DNA of 64,000 bases from VBDM01 sp049802235 (lineage in GTDB: Bacteria > Pseudomonadota > Gammaproteobacteria > Burkholderiales > SG8-39): positions 1 to 64,000 of the forward strand of contig JBARMB010000085.1 in the NCBI GenBank assembly GCA_049802235.1, given 5' to 3'. This document shows, one piece after another, positions 23,987-32,692 of the stretch (within the stretch, counting starts at the first letter, position 1; every line of letters begins with the position of its first letter). The notes beneath the pieces were generated by a model. It made no database searches. It was not told where the DNA came from and saw only the letters and a program-made list of their open reading frames with translations. Made by a program: the position numbers and the translations under genes.

Positions 23987-25459
23987 TCACAGCTTGATGC
24001 AGATGTTGCTCGACTCGGAATAGAAGTTGAGCGAGTGCAGCCCGCCCTCGCGGCCGATGCCGGAGAGCTTGGCGCCGCCGAAGGGCGTGCGCAGGTCGCG
24101 CAGGAACCAGCAGTTCACCCAGGAGATGCCGACTTCCATCGCCTGCGCTACGCGGTGGCCGCGCGAGAGGTTCGTGGTCCACACGGTTGAGGCGAGGCCA
24201 TAGCGGGTGTCGTTGGCCATCGCGACCGCCTGTTCCTCGGTGTCGAACGGCGCCAGGTGCGCGCAGGGGCCGAAGATTTCCTCCTTCACTACGCGCGCGC
24301 TCTCGGGCAGGCCGGTCCACAGCGTCGGCTGGATGTAGCAGCCGTTGTCGCGCGCATCGCCGAACTTCGGCACGCCGCCGCCGGTGACCACCTTCGCGCC
24401 TTCCTTCACCGCGAGCGCGTAGTACGACAGCACCTTGTCGCGGTGCTGTTTCGAGATCAGCGGTCCCATGGTGCATTTGGAATCCTGCGGCAAGGCCATG
24501 TTGAGCGCCTCGGCCCTGGCCTTCAAGCCGGCGACGAAGCGCTCGAAGATCGGCCGCTCGATGTACACCCGTTCCGGCGCGAGGCACACCTGGCCGCAGT
24601 TGGAGAAGATGGCGTTCGCCATGCCCGCCACCGCGGCGTCGAAGTCGCAGTCGGCAAACACGATGCCGGGGTTCTTGCCGCCGAGCTCGAAGGAAACCGG
24701 CTTCACCGTCGGCGCCACCGCCTTCATGATCGCGGCGCCGGTGCCGGTCTCGCCGGTGAAGGTGATGCCGTTCACATCTGGATGCGTGGTGATGAACTCG
24801 CCGGCGGAATCCGGGCCGAAGCCGTGCACGACGTTGTACACGCCGGGCGGCACCCCCGCAGCGTGCATCACCTCGGCGAGCAGTGTCGCGGTCGAAGGCG
24901 ATTCCTCGGAGGGCTTGGCGACGATGGTGTTGCCGCAGGCGAGTGCCGGAGCGAGCTTCCAGGTCAGCAGCAGCAGCGGCAGGTTCCAGGGCGCGATCAC
25001 CCCCAGCACGCCGAGAGGCTTGCGCATGGCATAGTTCACCGCGCCCTTGCCGTCCGGGGTATCGAGGTGGTACGCCTCCGTGCCGTAGGTGCGCACGATA
25101 TCGGCAAAGACGCGGAAGTTGGCGGCGCCGCGCGGAACGTCGAGATGGCTCGCGAGCGACACCGGCTTGCCGGTGTCGGCGACTTCCGCCGCGAGAAAAT
25201 CATCGAAGCGCCGCTCGATGCCCTCGGCGACCTTGCGCAGCAGATCGACGCGCGCCTGCAGCGCCATCTTGCCCCACGGGCCTTTCAGCGCCGCGCGCGC
25301 CGCGCGCACCGCCTCGTCCACCATGGCGCGGTCGGCCTCGTGCACCTGCGCGACGACGCTGCCGTCCACCGGGTTGATCTTGGTGAATTGTTTTTTGCTG
25401 CCGACGAACTGGCCGTTGATGTAGCACTTGCGCTCGGCGACCTTGACGTTTGCATTCAT
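23987..25459 (-). CDS. 2-Hydroxymuconic semialdehyde dehydrogenase
   Basis: The 490-residue NAD-dependent aldehyde dehydrogenase shows PWNLPLLLLTWKLAPALACGN, FTGETGTGAAIM, the glutamate in FELGGKNPGIVF and the catalytic cysteine in NCGQVCLAPERVY. The C-terminal ending SLNFYSESSNICIKL is characteristic of the DmpC/XylG/AmnC branch that oxidises ring-opened semialdehydes after meta cleavage. It therefore serves the catechol (or 2-aminophenol) meta pathway. The gene is alone on the minus strand, converging with iclR, and is divergent from a hydrolase gene. An extradiol-type dioxygenase is encoded 12 kb away at 37258, a possible functional partner. Confidence 0.88.
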   Translation of the reverse strand: MNANVKVAERKCYINGQFVGSKKQFTKINPVDGSVVAQVHEADRAMVDEAVRAARAALKGPWGKMALQARVDLLRKVAEGIERRFDDFLAAEVADTGKPVSLASHLDVPRGAANFRVFADIVRTYGTEAYHLDTPDGKGAVNYAMRKPLGVLGVIAPWNLPLLLLTWKLAPALACGNTIVAKPSEESPSTATLLAEVMHAAGVPPGVYNVVHGFGPDSAGEFITTHPDVNGITFTGETGTGAAIMKAVAPTVKPVSFELGGKNPGIVFADCDFDAAVAGMANAIFSNCGQVCLAPERVYIERPIFERFVAGLKARAEALNMALPQDSKCTMGPLISKQHRDKVLSYYALAVKEGAKVVTGGGVPKFGDARDNGCYIQPTLWTGLPESARVVKEEIFGPCAHLAPFDTEEQAVAMANDTRYGLASTVWTTNLSRGHRVAQAMEVGISWVNCWFLRDLRTPFGGAKLSGIGREGGLHSLNFYSESSNICIKL

Positions 25460-25478
25460 GACCGGCTCCGGGGAAGAG

Positions 25479-25497
25479 GGCCCGCCGCGGGCGGGCC
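25479..25497. other. GC hairpin in the divergent leader (8-base stem)
   Basis: GGCCCGCC-GCG-GGCGGGCC lies 20 bases ahead of the aldehyde dehydrogenase start, in its 5' leader if read on the minus strand. No T-tract follows on either strand, so it is not a terminator. Confidence 0.5.
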
Positions 25498-25553
25498 GGG
25501 GGAACAGGCGCTACTTTACCAAAAAAGGCGCGCCGCGACGCCGGCGCGCGTTG

Positions 25554-25559
25554 CTATAA
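25554..25559 (+). promoter_or_regulatory. -10 box TATAAT of the hydrolase-Bug-MFS unit
   Basis: A perfect TATAAT stands 46 bases before the ATG at 25605. A TTGC tetramer directly precedes it, but no clear -35 is visible. It settles the start of the hydrolase gene downstream of 25566. Confidence 0.6.
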
Positions 25560-25604
25560 TCGGCAGTCTTGCCGTCGCCTTCGCGAATTCGCACAGGAAC
25601 TCCC

Positions 25605-26534
25605 ATGACCCGAGCGCTCGCCGCCGATCGCCCCGCCATTGCCGGCAAGGAACACTGGACCCGCAAGGGGGAAGTGAAGCTGTTCCTGTGGCAGAAGCCG
25701 CCCGCGGCCGGCGCGGCAAAGCGCGGCACGGTGCTGTTCGTGCATGGCTCGTCCATGGCCTCGCAGCCGACCTTCGACCTGCGCGTTCCCGGCCGCCCGG
25801 ATTCTTCCGTGATGGATTGGTTCGCCGCGCGCGGCTTCGACGCCTGGTGCATGGACAACGAGGGCTACGGCCGCTCGGACAAGTCGCGCCCGATCAACTG
25901 CGACATCCCCAACGGCGCCGACGATCTCGCCGCCGGCAGCGAATACATCCTGAAGGCCACCGGCGCGCAGAAGCTGCTGGTCTACGGAATTTCCTCGGGC
26001 GCGCTGAAGGCGGCGCGGTTCGCTCAAGCGCACCCGGAGCGCGTCGCGCGCCTGGCGCTCGATGCCTTCGTGTGGACGGGCGAGGGCAGCCCGACGCTTG
26101 CCGAGCGCAGGAAGAGGCTGCCCGAGTTCTCGGCGAAGAACCGGCGGCCGATCGACCGCGCCTTCGTGCACGGCATCTTCAGCCGCGATCATCCGGGATG
26201 CGCCGACGAGGCGACCATCGGCGCTTTCGCCGAGGCCATCTGCGCGCTGGACGACTCGGTGCCCACCGGCACCTACGTGGACATGTGCTCGAAGCTGCCG
26301 CTCGTCGATCCGGCGAAGATCGCCGCGCCCACCCTCGTCATGCGCGGCCAGTGGGACGGCATCGCCGGCCTCGACGACCTGCTGGAATTCTTCAAGCGCC
26401 TGCCCAATCCCGACAAGCAGTTCTCGGTGATGGCCGGGATCTCGCACGCGAGCTTCCAGCAGAAGAATTACCTGATGGTGTATCACATCCTGCATTCGTT
26501 CTTCTCCCAACCCGAACCCGTCTATCGAGGCTGA
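25605..26534 (+). CDS. Alpha/beta hydrolase
   Basis: The 309-residue enzyme has TVLFVHGSSMASQPTFDL (oxyanion loop HGSS), the substrate-domain block MDNEGYGRSDKSRP, nucleophile elbow VYGISSGALKA (GISSG), acid in MRGQWDGIAG and the histidine in GISHASFQQ. It has no signal peptide. Relatives include esterases and C-C bond hydrolases; which reaction is unknown. A TATAAT box and AGGAA ribosome site fix ATG 25605. The stop is three bases from the start of the Bug-type binding protein, and an MFS gene follows, so hydrolase plus uptake genes may form one unit for the use of an ester or amide. Confidence 0.82.
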   Translation: MTRALAADRPAIAGKEHWTRKGEVKLFLWQKPPAAGAAKRGTVLFVHGSSMASQPTFDLRVPGRPDSSVMDWFAARGFDAWCMDNEGYGRSDKSRPINCDIPNGADDLAAGSEYILKATGAQKLLVYGISSGALKAARFAQAHPERVARLALDAFVWTGEGSPTLAERRKRLPEFSAKNRRPIDRAFVHGIFSRDHPGCADEATIGAFAEAICALDDSVPTGTYVDMCSKLPLVDPAKIAAPTLVMRGQWDGIAGLDDLLEFFKRLPNPDKQFSVMAGISHASFQQKNYLMVYHILHSFFSQPEPVYRG

Positions 26535-26537
26535 GCC

Positions 26538-27518
26538 ATGCGCACACTTTCCGCTTTTGTTGTGGCCTTGCTGATTGCCGCGCCGACGGCGGCGCAGACC
26601 CGTTCGACAGGCTCAGGGCAGGACTACCCGTCGCGATCGGTGCATATCGTGATTCCACTGTCGCCCGGCGGCACCACCGACGTTCCCGGGCGGCTGGTGG
26701 CGCAGCGGCTCTCGGAGAAGCTCGGGCAGCAGTTCTACGTCGAGAACCGCACCGGGGCGGGCGGCACCATCGGCGCGGACTACGTGGCGAAATCCAAGCC
26801 CGACGGCTACACGCTGCTGTTCACCGCGACGCCGTTCGTCATCACCGCGAACCTGTACAAGAAGCTGCCGTACAACGCGCTCGCCGACTTCACGCCGGTG
26901 ATCCGCGTCGCCTCCGGCCCCTACGTGCTGGTGGTGCATCCCTCGCTCGGCGTGAATTCGGTGCGCGAGTTGATCGCGCTGGCGAAGGCGAACCCGGGAA
27001 AGATCGACTTCGTCAGCTCGGGAAACGGCAGCGCGCAGCATCTGGTCGGCGCGCTGTTCCAGACCATGGCGGGAATCCAGCTCAATCACGTTCCGTACAA
27101 GGGCAGCGGGCCGGCGACCACGGACCTGATCGCCGGCATCGTCAAGGTCGGCTTTCCCGGCACGCCGATCGCCATTCCCCACGTGAAGGCGGGACGCCTG
27201 AAGGCGCTCGGCGTCACCACCGCGAAGCGCTCGCCGCAGATGCCGGACGTGCCGACCATCGCCGAGGCCGGCGTGCCCGGCTACGAGGCCGTCGTCTGGA
27301 TCGGCATCATCGCCCCGGCCGGCACGCCGCGCGAGATCGTCGGCAAGCTGAACGGCGAGATCACCGAGCTGCTGCGCGCGCCCGACGTCGAGCAGCATTT
27401 CGCCGCCGCGGGGATCGAGGCGACGCCGGATTCGCCCGAAGAATTCGGCGCCTACCTGAAGAGCGAATACGACAAGTGGGGCAAGGTCGTGCGCGAATCC
27501 GGCGCGACGGTCAATTAG
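26538..27518 (+). CDS. Bug/TctC-family periplasmic solute-binding protein
   Basis: The 326-residue precursor begins with a signal peptide (TLSAFVVALLIAAPTAAQ). The mature part has the Bug signature YPSRSVHIVIPLSPGGTTD, then VENRTGAGGTIGADYVAKS, the ligand-loop HVPYKGSGPATTDLIAG, and VPTIAEAGVPGYEAVVW. Bug proteins bind carboxylates and are greatly amplified in Burkholderiales, often without a neighbouring transporter, as here. A dispersed repeat, GTTCGACAGGCTCAGGG, is embedded in frame directly after the signal peptide and supplies the residues RSTGSGQ. Three bases separate it from the hydrolase stop. Ligand cannot be assigned. Confidence 0.88.
   Translation: MRTLSAFVVALLIAAPTAAQTRSTGSGQDYPSRSVHIVIPLSPGGTTDVPGRLVAQRLSEKLGQQFYVENRTGAGGTIGADYVAKSKPDGYTLLFTATPFVITANLYKKLPYNALADFTPVIRVASGPYVLVVHPSLGVNSVRELIALAKANPGKIDFVSSGNGSAQHLVGALFQTMAGIQLNHVPYKGSGPATTDLIAGIVKVGFPGTPIAIPHVKAGRLKALGVTTAKRSPQMPDVPTIAEAGVPGYEAVVWIGIIAPAGTPREIVGKLNGEITELLRAPDVEQHFAAAGIEATPDSPEEFGAYLKSEYDKWGKVVRESGATVN
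26600..26622. repeat. Dispersed CGTTCGACAGGCTCAGGG repeat inside a coding sequence
   Basis: This short sequence is familiar as a widespread half-palindromic repeat of proteobacterial genomes. Here it is in frame within the Bug gene at the signal-peptide/mature junction and encodes RSTGSGQ, a place that tolerates insertion. Only one copy in this form is visible in the window. Confidence 0.6.
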
Positions 27519-27537
27519 CGGCGTGAAGCAGGCAATT

Positions 27538-27611
27538 CGTCACTCCCGCGAAAGCGGGAGTCCAGGGTCGTTGGCCTAGAGTCACCGGGTCCCCGCTTTT
27601 GCGGGGACGAC
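27538..27611. repeat. Intergenic palindromic repeat, copy 2
   Basis: CGTCACTCCCGC-GAAA-GCGGGAGTCCAGGG is followed by a second hairpin GTCCCCGC-TTTT-GCGGGGAC (27589-27608). It fills the gap between the Bug gene and the MFS gene and extends to the first codons available for the MFS start. Confidence 0.75.
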
Positions 27612-27622
27612 AGAAAGATTTC

Positions 27623-28774
27623 TTGAGGGAAATCATTCTTCTGCTGGCGCTCGCCAGCGCCAACTCCGGCATCGCGCTGCGCGTGGTCGAGCCGATGCTG
27701 CCGCGGCTCGCCTCCGATTTCGGCGCGAGCATCTCGAGCGCGGCGATGATCATCTCCGCCTACGCCTTCGCCTACGGCGGCGCGCAGCTGGTGCACGGTC
27801 CGATCGGCGACCGCTTCGGCAAGCTGCGCGTGGTCACGCTCACGCTCATGGGCGCGGCGCTGGGCTCATTCGGCTGCGCGCTGGCGCAGGACCTCTTCAC
27901 GCTCGGCGCGATGCGCCTCGTCACCGGGCTTTTCTCCTCGACGCCGGTGATGCTCGGCATGGCCTACATCGGCGACCGCGTGTCCTTGCCTGAGCGCCAG
28001 CCGGTGATCGCGCGCTTCATCGCCGGCACCATCACCGGGCAGGCGCTGGGGCCGTTCCTCGGCGGCGCGGTGACCGACCTGCTCGGCTGGCGCGGCACCT
28101 TCGCGCTGGTGGGCGCGGTGTTCGCCGCGGTCTCGGCGATCCTGTTCGTGCGCACCCGCGGCCAGTGGAACGAGGAGAAGACGACCGCGGTGCTCGCCAA
28201 TCCGCTCGCGGTGCACCGCAGCCTGCTCGGATCCTCGCGCGTGCGCCACGTCGTGGCGGTGAGCTTCATCGAAACGTTTCTTTTTTTCGGCGCGTTCTCG
28301 TTCCTCGGCGCGTACCTGAAGCTGCGCTTCGACCTGAGCCTCACGCTCATCGGCGCGATCCTCGCCGGGTTCGGCATCGGCGGCGTGCTCTACACGCTGA
28401 TGGTGCGGCGGCTGCTGATGGAGCTCGGCCAGCGTGGCCTCGTCCTCGGCGGCGGCGCGGCCTGCTGCGCCTGCTACGCGATCGCCATGCTGACGCCGGT
28501 GTGGGGCGTGTTCATCGCCTGCACCATCGGCCTGGGATTTTCCTTCTACATGCTGCACAACACGCTGCAGATCAAGGCGACCGAGATGGCGCCGCAGGCG
28601 CGCGGCAGCGCGCTGGCGATCTATTCCTCGGCCTGGGCGCTGGGGCAGGCGGCCGGCGTTGCGGCAATGGGCATGCTCGTCGGGCCGTTCGGCTATTCGC
28701 CGTCCATCATCGCCTTCGGCGCCGGCTACCTCGCGCTGGGGCTGTGGATGGAGAGGAATCTCGACAGGCTTTGA
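27623..28774 (+). CDS. Major facilitator superfamily transporter
   Basis: The product has about 383 residues and twelve predicted helices. The inter-helix 2-3 motif reads GPIGDRFGKLRVV, the classical MFS motif A, with a second GRF-like loop less conserved. Sequence style (EPMLPRLASDFGASISSAAMIISAYAFAYG) matches drug/proton antiporter-like or sugar-efflux-like carriers of the DHA group. The start is uncertain: a palindromic repeat runs up to it, no ATG is available, and TTG 27623 is the first codon outside the repeat that leaves a normal N-terminus. The stop TGA overlaps the ATG of the remnant that follows. Substrate unknown. Confidence 0.8.
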   Translation: MREIILLLALASANSGIALRVVEPMLPRLASDFGASISSAAMIISAYAFAYGGAQLVHGPIGDRFGKLRVVTLTLMGAALGSFGCALAQDLFTLGAMRLVTGLFSSTPVMLGMAYIGDRVSLPERQPVIARFIAGTITGQALGPFLGGAVTDLLGWRGTFALVGAVFAAVSAILFVRTRGQWNEEKTTAVLANPLAVHRSLLGSSRVRHVVAVSFIETFLFFGAFSFLGAYLKLRFDLSLTLIGAILAGFGIGGVLYTLMVRRLLMELGQRGLVLGGGAACCACYAIAMLTPVWGVFIACTIGLGFSFYMLHNTLQIKATEMAPQARGSALAIYSSAWALGQAAGVAAMGMLVGPFGYSPSIIAFGAGYLALGLWMERNLDRL

Positions 28775-28863
28775 TGTACTTTCAAGGCGTGCGAGTTATT
28801 TTGAATGGCTGCATACGGCCATCTGAGCGATCCGGGTTCGATTGCAGTTTGCTGACCGTACCC

Positions 28864-29175
28864 GCGGATTTGGCGTTGTTCGATCTGGCTGTCGACAGCA
28901 AGCTGCGAGCGTGCGATCTGGTCAAGTTACGGGTTCGCGATGTATCACACGGAGAGCGCATCGCCATGCGAGCGATCGCCGTGCAGCAGAAAATCCAGCG
29001 CCCGGTGCAGTTCGAGATCACCGAGCAGACGCGAGATGCACTATCTGCCGGGATTCGACGTGGAAGTCTGAGATTTGAGGATTCCCTGTTTCCCAGCCGA
29101 GTGCATGAGTCGCCGCACCTGTCCACGCGCCAGTACGCGCCGATCGTCGACAGGTGAGTGCATGAGATCGCTCCG
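28864..29175 (+). pseudogene. Tyrosine recombinase (integrase) fragment
   Basis: The frame from 28774 becomes recognisable at about 28864: LALFDLAVDSKLRACDLVKL, VQQKIQRPVQFEITEQTRDA and LFPSRVHESPHLSTRQYAPIVDR are the central part of a small stand-alone tyrosine recombinase family. The N-terminus is missing. At 29155 a TGA replaces the expected Trp codon; the frame beyond it continues in family style for a few codons (VHEIAP) and then ends. The catalytic C-terminal half with the HxxR and Tyr motifs is absent. It is a decayed remnant and marks a past insertion or rearrangement between the MFS gene and egtD. Confidence 0.75.
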
Positions 29176-29200
29176 TAAGAATGTGGCTCGACGAGACAAG

Positions 29201-29225
29201 AACGGCGTCCGCGGGGCGCCGTTTT
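29201..29225 (+). terminator. Rho-independent terminator after the recombinase remnant
   Basis: AACGGCGTCC-GCG-GGGCGCCGTT (ten pairs, one G-T) followed by TTTTT. It separates the remnant from the ergothioneine genes. Confidence 0.75.
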
Positions 29226-29476
29226 TCATTCTTGAGCATCGAGACGCGGCTGATCTTGATGTACTCCTCCCAGGACGGTCGGGTAAGTCGTTTCCCTCTC
29301 GCAGGCCGCCAGGACCGCTGACGCAAGGCAAGACGACGATGTTTTCGGGAATCCCAGTATAGTAGTATTTAGTATTGCGAAAGGTGCCGAAGTCGATAAG
29401 AACGAAAGGCATCGCGCCAGGCAGTAATAATTCGGCGTTGAAACTGGCGACCCACATTGCGCGAGACGGCAAACCG
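29226..29476. other. Non-coding stretch ahead of egtD
   Basis: About 250 bases without a supported gene. The only features I see are a TATAGT box near 29357 (CCCAGTATAGTAGTATT), a possible -10 for egtD, and markedly lower GC around 29340-29420 than the neighbours. Confidence 0.5.
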
Positions 29477-30529
29477 ATGATGAAAACCAATCTGTCTCAA
29501 ACCCGCCAAGGCCCCGGCGCCACGCGCCCACCGGCTGCATGGCCTCCATTCGCCGGCAGGCAGGCGACGATGCGCGCGGCGGCGAACGTCGATCGCAGCG
29601 CAATGCGAAAAGAAATTATCGAGGGGTTGACGGCCGCCAGCCCCCGGGTATCGCCGAAATTCCTGTATGACCCCCTGGGATCACGTCTGTTCGAGGCGAT
29701 CACAGCCCTGCCCGAGTATTACCCAACGCGCACGGAAAAGGCCATTCTGGCGGAATGTATCGGCCAGATTGTCCCGCTGACCGGCACGGGCTGCACCTTT
29801 ATAGAACTGGGCGCGGGAAATTGCGAAAAAGCGCACCCGTTGTTCAGCGTTCTGCGCCCGGCGCAATACGTGGCAATCGACCTGTCCGTCGAATTTCTCG
29901 AACGCGCGCTCGGCAGGCTTCGAAGCCTTTATCCCGATCTCGATATTCTCGGTCTGGGCATGGACTTCTCGCGCGCCCTGCGTTTGCCCGCTACGGTGCG
30001 CCGCGGCAAGCGGCTTTTCTTCTACCCCGGCTCATCGATCGGGAACTTCACGCCGGAAGAAGCGCTGGGGCTGCTGTCCACCATTCGCAAGCAATGCGCG
30101 CGCGACGGCCACCTGCTCGTCGGCGTGGACCTCGTCAAGGACATCGGCGCGCTCGTATCGGCGTATGACGACCCGCTCGGCGTCACCGCGGCATTCAACG
30201 TGAATATCTTGAATCACCTGAACGCGCTGATCGGCAGCGACTTCAATCTTGGCGACTGGCAGCATCGCGCATTGTTCAACGAGAACGAGTCCCGCATCGA
30301 GATGCATCTCGAGGCGCGGCGCGATGCGGTCGTGTCATGGCGGGACGGCGGACGCCACTTTCCCGCGGGAGCGCGCATCCACACGGAAAACAGCTACAAA
30401 TACGAGCTCGCGCACTTCAATCGGCTGCTGGTCCAGGCCGGGTTCGGCGCGATCAGGAGCTGGACAGACGACAAGGCTTGGTTCGGCATGTTCCTCGCGT
30501 CGAGCCGAGTTCACATGGCCATGAGATGA
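29477..30529 (+). CDS. egtD: L-histidine N-alpha-methyltransferase EgtD
   Basis: EgtD trimethylates histidine to hercynine, the first step of ergothioneine synthesis. The protein has FLYDPLGSRLFEAITALPEY, YYPTRTEKAIL, the SAM motif FIELGAGNCEKAHPLF, LFFYPGSSIGNFTP and MHLEARRD near the C-terminus, all family hallmarks. From ATG 29477 it has 350 residues, some 30 more than usual; ATG 29570 would give 319, close to the family norm, so the true start may be there. Neither has a strong ribosome site. egtB follows after six bases, so both are cotranscribed; a TATAGT box and terminator lie upstream. Confidence 0.9.
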   Translation: MMKTNLSQTRQGPGATRPPAAWPPFAGRQATMRAAANVDRSAMRKEIIEGLTAASPRVSPKFLYDPLGSRLFEAITALPEYYPTRTEKAILAECIGQIVPLTGTGCTFIELGAGNCEKAHPLFSVLRPAQYVAIDLSVEFLERALGRLRSLYPDLDILGLGMDFSRALRLPATVRRGKRLFFYPGSSIGNFTPEEALGLLSTIRKQCARDGHLLVGVDLVKDIGALVSAYDDPLGVTAAFNVNILNHLNALIGSDFNLGDWQHRALFNENESRIEMHLEARRDAVVSWRDGGRHFPAGARIHTENSYKYELAHFNRLLVQAGFGAIRSWTDDKAWFGMFLASSRVHMAMR

Positions 30530-30535
30530 CACCGC

Positions 30536-31852
30536 ATGGACAGCAAGACGATCGACGCACCCAAAGTGATCGAATCGCGCGAGGGCGCCGCTGACGACCT
30601 GTCGGTGCGCTACGCACGCGTGCGCGAACGCACACTGCTGCTGGCGGCGCCATTGTCCGATGAGGACTGTTGCGTCCAGTCCATGCCGGAGGCAAGTCCC
30701 GTCAAGTGGCATCTGGCGCATACCACGTGGTTTTTCGAGACCTTCGTTCTGGAACGCCATGAGCGCGGGTTCACGCCCTTCGATCCCGCTTTCCGCGTGC
30801 TGTTCAATTCCTACTACAACGGCGTCGGGGACCAGCACGCTCGCTCGCAACGCGGCCTGCTGACTCGCCCCAGCCTCGAGGACATGTGGAAATACCGCCG
30901 GAACGTGGATGCCCGCATGGACTTGCTGCTGGGCGAGGGTTCCGATGACGCGGCGCTGCGCGACATTATCGTGCTCGGTCTCAACCACGAGCAGCAACAT
31001 CAGGAGCTCCTGCTGGCCGACGTGAAGCACCTGTTTTCGATGAATCCGCAAAAGCCGGCCTATCATCGCGCGGACATGGGGGAACGCGCGCAGGTGGCCG
31101 CGATCGAGTGGATCGCCGTTCCGGGCGGGAACGTCCAGATCGGCCACGACGGCGGCGGTTTCTGCTTCGACAACGAGCTCCCGCGCCACACGGCGTACCT
31201 GCGGCCTTGCCGGTTGGCATCGCGATTGGTGAGCAACGGCGAATTCAGGACGTTTATCGAAGACGGAGGCTACGATGATCCACGCTGGTGGCTCTCCGAG
31301 GGCTGGGACTGGATCCGCGCCCACGGGATCTCGCATCCGATCTACTGGATCGCCGCATTGGACGATTGGAAGGAGTTCACCCTTTCAGGGGCGGGCGCGC
31401 TCATCCCGGACCTGCCCGTGACGCATGTTTCGTATTTCGAAGCCGACGCCTACGCTCGCTGGGCGGGCGCGCGTCTTCCCACCGAGGCCGAATGGGAGCA
31501 TGCGGCGAACGCGGCCGCGCCGCTTGACCGGTTTGCTGCCGATGTTGGCCGGTTCGCCGATGATGGCCACTTCCACCCGCGCGCGGCGACGGGACATGGA
31601 TTGACGCAGATGTTCGGCGACGCCTGGGAGTGGACGAGCTCGAGCTACTCTCCCTACCCCGGCTACCGGCAGGCGCCGGGAGCGATCGGAGAATACAACG
31701 GGAAATTCATGGTGAACCAGTACGTGCTTCGTGGAGGCTCCTGCGCCACGCCTTCCGACCACATACGCGCCACCTACCGCAATTTTTTCCCGGCGACTGC
31801 GCGCTGGCAGTTCTCGGGCATCCGCCTGGCAGAAGACGCCGCGTTACGCTGA
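30536..31852 (+). CDS. egtB: Hercynine oxygenase EgtB (sulfoxide synthase)
   Basis: This 438-residue non-haem iron enzyme joins hercynine to a thiol donor with O2. The N-terminal DinB-like domain carries the iron ligands in WHLAHTTWFFE and the HX3HXE motif NHEQQHQELL; the C-terminal formylglycine-generating-enzyme fold shows IAVPGGNVQIGHD, RLPTEAEWEHAA, FGDAWEWTSS and VLRGGSCATP. No egtA, egtC or egtE lies beside it, so the donor (gamma-glutamylcysteine or cysteine) and the C-S lyase step cannot be decided from this locus. egtD is immediately upstream. A GST-like gene follows after 56 bases and could be part of the same thiol-related unit. Confidence 0.92.
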   Translation: MDSKTIDAPKVIESREGAADDLSVRYARVRERTLLLAAPLSDEDCCVQSMPEASPVKWHLAHTTWFFETFVLERHERGFTPFDPAFRVLFNSYYNGVGDQHARSQRGLLTRPSLEDMWKYRRNVDARMDLLLGEGSDDAALRDIIVLGLNHEQQHQELLLADVKHLFSMNPQKPAYHRADMGERAQVAAIEWIAVPGGNVQIGHDGGGFCFDNELPRHTAYLRPCRLASRLVSNGEFRTFIEDGGYDDPRWWLSEGWDWIRAHGISHPIYWIAALDDWKEFTLSGAGALIPDLPVTHVSYFEADAYARWAGARLPTEAEWEHAANAAAPLDRFAADVGRFADDGHFHPRAATGHGLTQMFGDAWEWTSSSYSPYPGYRQAPGAIGEYNGKFMVNQYVLRGGSCATPSDHIRATYRNFFPATARWQFSGIRLAEDAALR

Positions 31853-31908
31853 CGCGCGGTCCCGGCCGGACTTCATTCATTTCATCAACTCTGACGGAGC
31901 GTTGCGAC

Positions 31909-32628
31909 ATGCGCTACGAACTCTACTACTGGCCGTCCATTCAGGGTCGCGGGGAATTCGTCCGCCTTGCGCTGGAGGACGCCGGCGCCGACTACGTGGA
32001 CGTCGCGCGCCGGCCGGGCGGCATGGCGTCGCTCGCGCGCTTCCTCGAAAGCCGCTCGCTGAAGCAGCCTCCGTTCGCGCCGCCTTTTCTCAAGGCCGGC
32101 AAGCTCGTCATCGGGCAGACCGCGAACATCCTGCTGTATCTCGGCGCACGCCTCGGCCGCGCGCCGAAGAACGAGCCAGGCCGGTTCTGGGTGCACCAGC
32201 TGCAGCTCACCATCGCCGATTGGCTGGTGGAGGTGCACGACGTCCATCACCCGATCTCGGGCGGCCTCTACTACGAACAGCAGAAGCGCGAAGCCAAGCG
32301 GCGCGCCGCCGACTTCATCGACCGGCGCCTGCCGAAGTTCCTCGGCTATTTCGAGGAAGTGCTGAAGCGCAATGCGGCGCGCTCGGGATGGCTCTCCGGA
32401 CAATCGCTCACTTACGCCGACCTGTCGCTGTTCCAGATGGTTGCCGGCCTGCGCTACGCTTTTCCGCGCACGATGGCGAAGCGCTCACGCAAGACCCTGC
32501 GGGTGGTCGCACTGCACGACCGCGTTGAAGCGCGCCCGCGCATCGCCGCGTATCTCGCGTCGAATCGGCGCATCGTTTTCAATCAGCACGGCATCTTCCG
32601 CCACTATGCGGAGCTGGATCGGCCGTGA
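31909..32628 (+). CDS. Glutathione S-transferase-like protein
   Basis: The 239-residue protein opens with the thioredoxin-like strand YELYYWPSIQGRGEFVRLALE, followed by a loop with cis-Pro region PPFAPPFLKAGKLVIGQTANILLYLG, and an all-helical C-terminal domain (WLVEVHDVHHPISGGLYYEQQK, LTYADLSLFQMVAGL with the N-capping-box Asp). This resembles GSTs of the sigma/alpha-like bacterial type. It lies after egtD-egtB, so a role in thiol or electrophile handling fits, but the substrate is unknown. GGAG precedes ATG 31909 by about ten bases. Confidence 0.8.
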   Translation: MRYELYYWPSIQGRGEFVRLALEDAGADYVDVARRPGGMASLARFLESRSLKQPPFAPPFLKAGKLVIGQTANILLYLGARLGRAPKNEPGRFWVHQLQLTIADWLVEVHDVHHPISGGLYYEQQKREAKRRAADFIDRRLPKFLGYFEEVLKRNAARSGWLSGQSLTYADLSLFQMVAGLRYAFPRTMAKRSRKTLRVVALHDRVEARPRIAAYLASNRRIVFNQHGIFRHYAELDRP

Positions 32629-32692
32629 CCGAACGCCAGCGCCGTTCCGTCAGGACTTATCGCCATCAGCCGTATTAGATGGAACGCGGGGC

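Noticed and set aside
24257..27526. A 1089-codon plus-strand frame across the aldehyde dehydrogenase, hydrolase and Bug genes
   Set aside because: It runs antisense to one real gene and out of frame through two others; its composition (Arg/Ala/Gly-rich) is typical of shadows in GC-rich DNA.
29018..29326. Minus-strand frame with SWEEYIKISRVSML, faintly like a deoxycytidylate deaminase start
   Set aside because: No zinc-binding HxE/CxxC follows, the frame runs through the terminator and recombinase remnant, and no ribosome site is seen.
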